NCBI GenBank assembly: GCA_963920665.1
Contig: OY987267.1
Span: forward strand, 1,674,001-1,738,000
Length of the DNA: 64,000 nucleotides
From: Straminergon stramineum
Taxonomy: Eukaryota; Streptophyta; Bryopsida; Hypnales; Calliergonaceae
Direction: 5' to 3'
Position numbers and translations under genes: made by a program. Below are positions 10,804-20,670 of the stretch, one piece after another. A model generated the notes under the pieces. It was not told the DNA's origin. It saw only the letters and a program-made list of their open reading frames with translations, and did no database searches. The first letter of the stretch is position 1. Each line of letters opens with the position of its first letter.

Positions 10804-11606
10804 TTAACTCTGAAGCACTTCGACGTCCATATTCTGGACGATGAACAGAGGGCTTCAAGGCACTTATTAGTCCAACTAACTTCTCATTCATCCAATGTAA
10901 TATTTGAATCCAAAGAAGACAACCATCCTTAACCCCTAAATGAATTGAAGTCCATTTTCTGGATGATGAACATATTGGAACTCTAGTTTCATCCTCCTAA
11001 CTACTTGGATGAAAGTTATTTTAATTTGAGAAGATACGTTATCAAGTTTATGTCCTATCTAAGGGTTGGATTTGGTGTTACTAGAGTTCATATTTTTCTA
11101 AAATTACAAATGTGCAAGTATGTCAAGTGGTCAAATTTCATTGACTTTAGTTCAAAATTGGATTAGTCAAAATGAAGTCATAGACAGGAAGAACATAAAA
11201 ATTTCAAAAAAATCACCATGTGAAGAGAACCTCATTTCAAATCCATTCCAAAAAATTTTACTCAAAAAATGATAATATTTTACTTGCAATTAAATTTTGA
11301 AGGAATTTTGGAATTTCTCTTTCAAATTTTATAAAAAAAGATTGGTAATAGCATTGGTGAATCTAACCATATTGATGGAATCTACAAATCAAAATCTACA
11401 ACTTTTATTTGCATATCAATTCCAAAATATGCTTCCAAATAACACTTTATAATGATTTTTCTCTAATCGTCAATTCTGGAGATGAATCTGGACGTTTAGG
11501 GGTTAATGACTAAATTCATGAAATTTCAGTAAATCATATTTTTGTACAAAGATATAAGCAAAAATGTGCCAAAATTCAGAAAAGGATTGAGGCGTTTAGG
11601 GGTTAA
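10804..11606 (+). mobile_element. Family V element interrupted by X, repeat B
   Basis: The V ends are TTAACTCTGAAGCACTTCGA at the left and GGCGTTTAGGGGTTAA at the right. The internal TTAA at 10929 holds the X insertion; removing it gives the uninterrupted V sequence seen in copy A at 4170-4185. This is a clear nested insertion. Confidence 0.6.
10929..11506 (-). mobile_element. TTAA-flanked element, family X, copy in repeat B
   Basis: Bounded by TTAA at 10929-10932 and 11503-11506. The terminal repeats are better kept than in copy A: CCCCTAAAT at the left and CGTTTAGGGG at the right. It is in the opposite orientation to the copy A element and 125 bp further right relative to the shared sequence. 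By eye the two X copies differ from each other more than the flanking duplicated DNA does, which suggests separate insertions of family members rather than one hop. Confidence 0.85.
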
Positions 11607-11819
11607 AGATCAAGCATTTGTTTGCCAAACGCTGGAATGAATGAGAAGTTCTTTCACTTCTTTGGTCAGGAAAGCCCATCGAACCTCTCACTTCATCTTC
11701 CCCAATTGAGATGTTGAAGAGCTAAAGGGGGAAGGACCTTCAATTTTTTTAACCATGAAAAGATAGGGTTATGATCATATAACTCAACTTTGAAATCCTT
11801 CTGGTTGTAGGATAGAAGG

Positions 11820-13039
11820 CTCCAGAATGACACATCTAAGGAGAAAAACAGATGTGTGGAAGAAATTGTCTGTCCAATGACTTCCAAATTTTTTTTGGTA
11901 GACAGAGAAATGGAAAAGAAACAAATTGCAATTTAAATTGTAATTTTCTGAATTAGAATGAATTAGATACGATTTTCCAAAGTGAAAAGTCTATAAGTTG
12001 TTAATAATGTTCCTAGACTTAGCAGTAATGAATTATCATATGCCTTTGAAAAGAGCAGATCGGTCCAGAAATAAATGAAGTCGGTGCTCACTATGTTCGG
12101 GAAAGTTCCATAATGTGGGAATACAGTGTCCTTAAATCAAGCAAGAGAAATTTGTACCCTGAAATTTATATTTATCATTTCTATCTTGTTGTCATCTTGA
12201 ATTCTGTGTTCACAATTAAATGATGCATTCATGATTAGTGAATCACACATAATAACAATCCAAAAGCATTGCTCATTGTCCTAAAATCGTGCACTTACAG
12301 TCACATTTTCCTACCTCAAAAAATGGTGTCCATCTTTTTTCTTTTTTTGAAACAAATGCTGTCCATTCAACAACCACATGCTCTATACATGAGCCGCTTC
12401 TATGGTCACTTCTATGGTAGTATGCTCTTAAAGCGACCATTTAAGGGCTGGTTGGCCTTTCCGATCATTCTGAGATGCACGGAATTATTTTTCCTTATTT
12501 TTCACTTGAAGAAAAATTGATTTGGAATCTAATCCAAGTGGTTTCATATTTTTCGGAGAATTTTTGAATTACTTATGAATTTTCAAAGAATTCTGTGGTA
12601 GGCACCTATTTATGATCATAGGTCTTGCAAAAATCACACACACGCAGTCTGAAAACAGATATGGCTTGACGAAAAACAAGCAATGCAACATTCAAAAAGT
12701 AATAGACAAGTTTCTTAAATGCAACCACTACTAAACTTAAACAGACCCCAAATTCTTTTAACATTTGTAAAAACACAATTGGGCTATCAGTTTTCATCTA
12801 GAAAAAGCAAGTGGACATACTCTGGATTTGAAATCGACCCTCTCTAACTCTTATTCCACACATTGGCAAAATATGAATCATCTCCTGACAAATCTTAATT
12901 ATGCTTTAAAATTTGTGACAGTCCATTTCAGAACCATCGACTGACCATTTCAGATGGGGCTACTGCGCTGTTTGAAGAAGATGGTCGCAATAAGAGCAGA
13001 CTACCTTAAATGCCCTCACCATTTCAGAGCCTCCTACCT
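11820..13039. mobile_element. 1.2-kb T-family element
   Basis: Flanked by TA at 11818-11819 and 13040-13041. The ends are GGATAGAAGGCTCC and GAGCCTCCTACCT, relatives of the AGGTAGGAGGCTC inverted repeat. Copy A has the empty site GGTTGTATGCTCCC near 4486. The first half (to about 12445) is an inverted copy of 9644-10246; the second half is unique in the window. The longest ORFs are below 85 codons and unlike a transposase, so the element is non-autonomous. Confidence 0.8.
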
Positions 13040-14108
13040 TATGCTCCCAATTTTATGATTAACATCATCATCTAATAGGAATTTCGGATTTCCACAACAC
13101 TTACACTAATTAATGTAGCTGCAATGGAGTATGAGACCTCAGAAACTAGTTACCAACCTCCAAAAGTCTATGGAACGTGTTGGTGAATTCTGGGTGATCC
13201 TACTGTATGTTAGCTAAGGTAGAATTACCTGAAATCATTCCAGGAATTCCACAGTGTTGGCAGTTTTGTTTTGTTTTGTTTTCTTGGAACCCGGAGTTTA
13301 TTCCAAGAATGTTGGCAGTTTTCATGACACACAACCTGAAACATAAATTTATATCAATCCTACTTTTCAAAGTTGTTGATTATGTTGGACATTATGGACT
13401 ACATTAAATAGTTAAATTAGGCTGCTCTAACAATTAGGTTGCCTTCTCCCAAGAAAGTTATTGTACAAGTCATCAAAGTCAACTAATACTTCTACACTGA
13501 AAAGGGGTATTAAGGGGACCCATACTAATTAATTGACATTCCACACTATATAAATATCTATTTTTATTGTACATCAATAGTTATTGAAGTGTCTGGGCAA
13601 TGTACATCATGTTTCAAACATCTATAGTTTTGTACAATTAGTCCCATTAATTTTTTGGTCCCCTTAATATTCCTATTCAGTGTACAAATATTTCCATTTG
13701 TGAAATATGGAGGTTCATGAGTCCCAATTATAACAATACCTAATTCAAAAGTAATGCATTCTTGTCCAATAGCGATAAATGTTTATACAATGTCAAATGT
13801 CGAGAGATTAGTGTGGAGCAACCTAACTTCACTATTTAGTACAGGTGATGTAAAAATAGAGCCTTATCATGAGAAACAACATGCCAAGCCTAAGGGGAGG
13901 CAAGGGATGTTATTTCTAATAAATGAGGCTCTACTATTGCATTACTAGATATAACCTCAATCATGTTGAATGGTTGAATCTTAGGCACCCTTGGTCCACC
14001 TTGCTAAGTGATCCAAGATCTAAAGAGAAGGACATCATATTGCTAAAGCACCCCTAAGTTATTAGTTGTTGTTTTTAATTTTTGAGAAAATGTGAGGATG
14101 GTGAACCC

Positions 14109-14358
14109 TTAACACCTCAAGGCCTAAGGAGCCTGTTTTGGGCCTCTCACCTGTTCAACCAGTCAAAGTTAGAACTTCATTTCCCTACATTCTCAGAAGT
14201 ATATCTAAGTGAATTTTATATTATGATGTTCATATTGAATGGGGAAGTTCAAAAGTACAATTGACATCATGTAATAAGCTTGATGTACAATGCATATTGT
14301 CAATCAAAGCTCAAACTTGTGAAAAAGTACAAAAAGTGCTTGGGCCTTGAGGGGTTAA
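14109..14358. mobile_element. TTAA-flanked MITE, family Y, copy in repeat B
   Basis: This is the counterpart of the element at 5725-5974 with the same TTAA borders; the left end has decayed to TTAACACCTCAAGG and the right end still reads CCTTGAGGGGTTAA. Confidence 0.75.
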
Positions 14359-14573
14359 ACACTGGATTGGTGATCATGGAAATCAGGCATTTTGGAACTG
14401 TGTGACATCATCCATTTCTTAAAAATAAAAAATACCCATTGGGAGTCAAACTACTGTAGAAGCTCTCCCCTTTCCACCCCTAATTCCGAGGATGAATAGT
14501 TGCAATTCTGTGCTATAGAAGAGAATTCCTTGACGTTCATCAGACAAAAAACATCCACTGCGTCGTTTAGGGG

Positions 14574-15506
14574 TTAACCCCTAAAAGACCAGTCTTGTGT
14601 TTTTGGCAATATAACTTTTTGGGGTAGGTATATGTGAGCGGAGATTTGACTTATTTAGGCTGAAATCTTTTTACAAGGTGTGGATGAGGAATATCTTCCA
14701 TGCATGCTAAATTTCGTTTCATTTGAGTATACAAGTGAAACGTTATGATGCAAAATGTTGTTTGTTTCTCAACTCGGGCAGCTCGGGCAGGTCTGAAAAA
14801 ATCACTTTTTTCAAAAATAAAAATTTGAAATTGTTTTTCTAGATTTATATATATGGGAAAAGCTTTTAATCAATCCATTTTGATCAATGAGATGAAAGTT
14901 ATGAGGAATTTTAGTTTGTGGGCAGTTATGGAATCTCTACTCTAAAATAAACTTTGAAGTCCTTTATTTAACTCAATTTTTAATATTTTTTGAAAAAAGT
15001 AAAATCATAGGATGTAGATTGTTTATTACAACATTACAACCACTGGGATTGGCATTTTTCAATTCCATAATTAAGTTTTTGACAATTTAGTATTTTGAAT
15101 TATTCTATACTTCTTTCTACTTACTATTTTTTTCCTATATGTTGTACAATTTCAAATGATTTGAAATTTTTCAAGAACATAGCCAACTTGCCTTGAAGAA
15201 TGAATCCAAAGATGCACCACCATTTTGGACATTTTTTCATACAGATGTGACCTTTTGAAGTGTTGCTGCCTGGTTTTTAGCAAGGCAAAAAAATTGATTT
15301 TTGTCACTTCAAATGTTAATATCCTGCAATCCACATGGTGAAAATCTCTGAAATTTTTTCCACATCTTTTCAAAACGACTTACTACAAGATCCTACAGTT
15401 ACATGTGTTCAAAAATGTTTTTTTTCTTCAATTTGGTAATTGTACTAAAAATGGCAGTTTGGGAATGTTTTTGGTGAGAACATAGTCAAGGAACTTTAGG
15501 GGTTAA
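14574..15506 (+). mobile_element. TTAA-flanked element, family W, copy 1 (about 0.93 kb)
   Basis: The ends are TTAACCCCTAAAAGACCAG and GGAACTTTAGGGGTTAA, so the inverted repeat is TTAACCCCTAAA plus a few bases. The interior has a duplicated CTCGGGCAG motif near 14775 and no coding region. Relatives are at 40295-41174, 45577-46509 (inverted), 55174-56103 (inverted, one end lost) and 63755-64000. Immediately to the left stands another TTTAGGGGTTAA, so the border forms a back-to-back palindrome, probably the end of a neighbouring element at the same TTAA. Confidence 0.8.
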
Positions 15507-16874
15507 AAGAACATCAATAAGTGTCCCCGTCAATAATTCTCATGCTGATTGGTATCATTTACATGAAAATGTGCATCTAATAATACTTTTCTGAAAATAC
15601 TTAAGGTAAACTTGCCTATGACAGGCAGAATGAGTGGTCTGTACTATTGCCATTAGCAAAATGATTCAGATTTTTTTTCATACATAGACATATGTGAGAA
15701 TTGAAAGAAGCAATTGAAATTTTATTTTTTGGACAAAGTAAAAAAAATTTATGAATTTTTGAAGTGTACAACCCAATTAACCCAACAAAGTCTGTAGACT
15801 ACCCCAAATCAGCAAAAAGGATTCCCATAATGGTCATCTTACCACCTAAAGCAGTCACAACATTTTCTAAAATGGCTACAACATTTCCTAACATGGCCAT
15901 GACATGAAGGAATAAAAAAATAACTTCTTATGACCAATTTACACTTGAATGGTGTAAGTGCCCTATGACAATTACTAATAACTCCATGACCATCTCCCAA
16001 GACAAGATTATAGCAACAAATCAGCCTAATGTAGTCCTAATCTCATTTATCACAAAAAATCTGCCATGGGTTGATGTAAGACTCTAATAGGTGGTTTCCT
16101 AGATGACTGCATTAGGCAGTTTGCCTGTCATGGGCTGATTTACCTTAGTACAGAAACAAAGCCAAACTAGCTCATGAATTTGTGAGCTCTCACCATGAGC
16201 TGCATCCTCTACATGACTTCCTGTCTACAACACCCATAACCACTACAAGCTCTTACCAAAAATATAAAAAAACAAAGACAAACAAATCATGAATTCCATT
16301 CCTTTATGTTGTACAACAGGGATTTTTTTGCATTGTACACTTAAGTTAGCAGTACAGGCCATGCAAAAAATGGAGGATGGTCCCTTTATATTTAAACCAC
16401 TATGACTATGCCATGACACTGGAAAAAACAAACTGTTGTACAATAGTTTTGCAGCACAAATGCCAATTTTATTTTGAATTTGAATTTGAATTTGAAAAAG
16501 AATATTTATGAACTGTTTTTTAAAATGCCAAACCACTTTTTGTCCAAAAAATCGTTTAATTTGGCACTTGAATGAGTGTCAAACCTACTATATAATAGCA
16601 TTTGAAGTTCTTTTTGGATAATGTAATACATATCACAATTCAGATGCAAGATTTTGTTGAATGCCAAGCTAGTTTAAAAACATGCTCTTTAGAAACAATA
16701 AATTAATTAATAAAAATTGAAACATTGAATAGAACAAAAATGCAATAGCATATTATGAATTGATCTTCAAACCATGTGTTTATTTATAGAAGAAAAACAT
16801 TTATACAAGCGGAAAAAATTTATTCACCAACTTCATTTGGTGTAAACTATGTAAAATCCAATAGTTGTTTATGG
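15507..16874. other. AT-rich intergenic stretch
   Basis: No gene is seen. It includes a short GAATTT microsatellite at about 16473-16496 and, toward the right, the presumed 3' untranslated region of the sugar transporter. Confidence 0.5.
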
Positions 16875-18991
16875 CTATACCATACTAGGATTTGGAATGT
16901 GTACTATGCGCTTCCAAAACCAATGATCATTCCATATGAGAATAATCTCTTCAATAGGAATGTTTTTAGTCTCTGGTACAAATAAGTAGATAAATAACGT
17001 TGCTAGAAGCTCCCATGCCGCAAAGAAGAAGAATGATCCAAACTTCAATCGACAAAGGAGAGTTAAAAACACTTGCGCAATAATAAATGTTAGCAACAAG
17101 TTGACAGAAACAACAATTGCTAATCCTGCTGATCGAACTTCCATGGGTAGGATTTCACTTGGTACCAACCATCCTAAAGGACCCCATGACCATGCAAATC
17201 CTGCTACAAAAATACATATCATAGAAAGCACCAAACTGCCATATGTTTTTGAAAGAACTTTGTCACCTCCAAATTGTGTTGCCAAAACACATCCAATAAT
17301 AATCTGTAAGACAAAAAAAATATAAAAAATTAATACAAGTGGAATTAGAAAATGACTTTATTTGTTGATACATTGTAAATGAATAAATTATCATCGTAAT
17401 TTATTTTTTAAATGAGATTTTAATTATTGGAAGAAAAGAAATGTGTTGTACCTGACAAATGATCATTTGAATTCCTCCTTCTAAGAATAATGCTCGACGA
17501 CCAACTTTGTCAACTAAAGCAATTGAAACAAAGGTAGATATAATATTGACAGCTCCAACAATTACTGCTGCATATAAAGCTGCATCATCTCCAAAACCAA
17601 TTGTGCTAAATAATACTGGAGCGTAGAACATAACCACATTTATTCCAGTGAGTTGTTGGAACAATGGAATGAGAATTGATAATACAAGTTGAGGGCGATA
17701 TTTTTTGGTCATTAATGTGCGATACGGATTTGTCACCTGAAAAAAAACACCCAAATACCATGGTTTATAAATTCATTTTATTAAACTTCACAATAATGTC
17801 AACAATAATATCTTATACTTATTTAATTCAAAATTTTAGAAGTTAATAAACATTTACAATACAACATTATATTAAAACTTACCTGGTTGGCTAAATTAGC
17901 AGCTTCAATAATATCTTCATATTCGGCATCAATATTACAGTTTTTTCCTCGAATTTTCTGCAACACATCTCTACCTTCTTTCTTCAAGTCTCTTTCAATC
18001 AAACTATTGGGACTTTCAGGGCAAAATATACCACCACTAATGAGTATAATGGCAGGAACAATTGCAAGTCCCAAAGAAACTCTCCAACCTCCTTTGGACA
18101 TTTTAGATGTTCCATAATTGATCAAATTAGCCACAACTATTCCAAGAGTTGTTGATAGTTGAAATAGAATATTGAATGCTCCTCGGTATTGAGCTGGAGC
18201 CATCTCAGACAAATACATAGGGACGGCCTGCAAATAAACATGTAAAATTTATTTTTTCGTAAATCTGGTATCCACAAATATAAACTAAACACAATTTTAA
18301 AAACAAAAAAACAAAAAAAATCACATTTTTTTACCTGAGTGCTACAACCAACTCCAACACCAAGTAATAGTCGCCCAATAATAAGCATTACAACATTTTG
18401 TGCCAATCCGTTTAAAAGACCACCAATTAGGAATGAAATACCACCAAATAACATGGATCTCTTTCGTCCGTAATTGGTAGCCAACCATGATGAAGCAAAG
18501 CCGGTTATTAATCCAGCAATGTATAAGGATGATGAAAAAAGTTGAAGAATTTGACTATCATATTTACAATAATCAGACTCCAATGCGCCGTGTTTTTGTT
18601 CATACACAGAAGGGAAGAATTTCAATAGAAATTCATTCATAGATGTCACACCACCTGCAAATATACAATACAAAATTGAGTAGAACTACAAATAAGTTTT
18701 ATGATTCCTATTTTCAACAATAATTTTGATTTACACTATATGGATATATGAATGAGAATATGTGTATTATAATCATTACATTCATTTGTAAAATATTCAT
18801 GAATGAAAAATAATTGAAGCTATTAACATTAAACTTTACAATTATGTCTTACCTGAGATTCCAATATCATATCCAAAAATCAAACCTCCACTTGATCCAA
18901 CAATACAAGCTATCAAAACAAAGAGCGTAAATTTTCCTTCATATTGTCTTGATGGATTTAAAGTTCTAACTGGAGCCGCACCACCCGCCAT
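16875..18991 (-). CDS. STP-type monosaccharide/H+ symporter, five exons
   Basis: Exons at 18853-18991, 18335-18654, 17883-18227, 17452-17736 and 16875-17303 join with GT-AG introns in consistent phase to give 505 residues, the normal size for a plant hexose/proton symporter of the plasma membrane (major facilitator superfamily, 12 membrane spans). Visible signatures are [18 protein letters not shown] in span 1, NYGRKRS in the 2-3 loop, [17 protein letters not shown], the central-loop [25 protein letters not shown] in span 7, [14 protein letters not shown], the plant STP signature [17 protein letters not shown], and [11 protein letters not shown] near the end (usually PETKG). The reading frame is intact, so it looks functional. 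Its codons are strikingly A/T-ending, unlike the helicase, PFP and P450 genes next door. Confidence 0.93.
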
Positions 18992-20437
18992 GATTATAAA
19001 TCCTTCTACATCAAATGAAATTTACATACACATTGTCAATATATTTCAATAACATGTAGTATTTTTTTGGAAAATCTGAAACTATAGAAATTAAAAACCA
19101 TTACAAGAGAAGATTGATGATTTATTGAGATGATAAATCCTGAATATTCAAGTCAATAAAAAAAATTGAAATATATATATCAAACCTTTAGAGTTTGATT
19201 CACTCAATTAAAATAACAAATGAATCTTAGAAAATTGAATAAGTTTTCCTAAATATAATTAATGAAGATTGATCAATAAAATAATATAATAAAAGTCCAA
19301 TGTAATATATTTTTAATATTCTAGAATTAAACTTTTAAATTTCAATGTACAACTAATAAATTATAAATTTTTCTCATATTTTACTGTTTTAACAAAGTAC
19401 AAACTTCAAATTTAATGTGTAATATTAATTCTTACAAATCTAGACAATAGATTAGTTTTGAAAGTATTAAAGATTTGATAAAGGTTGTTTCAAAAGTATT
19501 GGTTTGTTAAATTTAAAATATGAAGCATTTGAGAACATCAACTAGCTTTTCAAAATTTAGAATCTTATCTAAAACACATCAATCTAGAGTAATTCATAGT
19601 TATCAATTGCTAATAAATGACAACACAATATAATAGTGAGTAGTTGAAAATAGAACATTACCTAACCAAGTTTGTTTAGTCAATGAATATATCAAATTGA
19701 CACAAACAATTGTAGAAAGAGGTATTAAGTTTCAAATAGAACCTTTATATGTGCTTTTCTATGAATTAGATTTTAAAATAAATCAATAAAAATATAGTCT
19801 TTTTATCTTTAGGAATCAATTATCTACAAATCCCTTTAAATATAGAAGCTTTCTATCTTTTACACTCAAGTTAGCTTATAGTTATCATCATTATCAAAGT
19901 GAAAGTACTTATCTTTATTTACAACTTTAAATTATTGAATCTCAAGAATTTGCAAACTTCAATCTTATCCATAAAATCCTCTACTAATACACTAAAAACT
20001 ATATTTAGTGTCACCTATACTAACTACTTACTCAAAGCAATAACTTTCTATAATAGATGAATATTTTTACCAAGGACATAGATATCAATATTATTCAAAG
20101 AGGATGATCTTTGTGAACATAGTTGGTAAAAGTAATCATTAAGAACAAGAATGTATAGCATTTTAAAATCAATTAGTGTAGGGGACACTAAATACTATAT
20201 TAGTGTACCATTTAACTAGACTTGGAACATAAAAAATGATCAAATAAAAAATCATGATCATAAAGGAATACCATTTATACAATCAAAGAAGTTGACAATT
20301 AAAACTTAATTATAAAAAACTTGCATTTTTAACTCGCCAATAAATCATTTCAGAATTGAAGATTTTGAAAAATGTCAAAAACCTTCCGTTTGGATGCAGA
20401 GGTGAGATCATCTCCTTGTTGAATTGTGTCCAGCGCT
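18992..20437. other. AT-rich spacer between divergent genes
   Basis: The sugar transporter and the helicase are transcribed away from each other across this spacer. Both promoters should lie here; I see no ORF, no clear TATA element and no inverted-repeat element. Confidence 0.5.
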
Positions 20438-20454
20438 TAAACCCTAAACCCTAA
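20438..20454 (+). promoter_or_regulatory. Double telo-box upstream of the helicase
   Basis: TAAACCCTAAACCCTAA is two overlapping AAACCCTAA boxes about 220 bp before the helicase start codon. Telo-boxes are known in plant promoters of translation and ribosome-biogenesis genes, which fits this gene's predicted role. Confidence 0.6.
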
Positions 20455-20614
20455 TTCAAACCTAATTCTTGGCGAACATGTCGCTATTTCTTTTTCCCCC
20501 TTCGTCACGCGCACGGTGGGTGTGATTGTGTCGTTACTCTGAAACCCTTCTCCAAGGAGATCTCTCTCGTTGCGGAGTCAGTCCAGGATTTTAGTTCAGG
20601 GGTCCAGAGTTCCA

Positions 20615-20636
20615 GGGTTTAGGGCTTAGGGTTTAG
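20615..20636 (-). promoter_or_regulatory. Second telo-box cluster, 35 bp before the helicase ATG
   Basis: On the minus strand this reads CCTAAACCCTAAGCCCTAAA, two or three imperfect telo-box units, probably within the 5' untranslated region or core promoter. Confidence 0.45.
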
Positions 20637-20670
20637 GCTCTGTGTGTTGCGGTAGCGGCATTGTTGTTCG

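Larger units (their letters stand above)
9389..14557 (+). repeat. Large direct repeat, copy B (about 5.2 kb)
   Basis: Same orientation and order as copy A at 1633-6172. Private features are an X element at a different TTAA (10929-11506), the 1.2-kb T-family element (11820-13039) and an extra 80 bp or so near 10160-10246 that copy A has lost. It lacks the 519-bp element and the 137-bp MITE of copy A. Homology stops about 15 bp before the W element at 14574. Confidence 0.85.

Noticed and set aside
16243..16536. 97-codon minus-strand ORF downstream of the transporter
   Set aside because: Contains a microsatellite-derived IQIQIQ run and no domain; not needed to complete the transporter.
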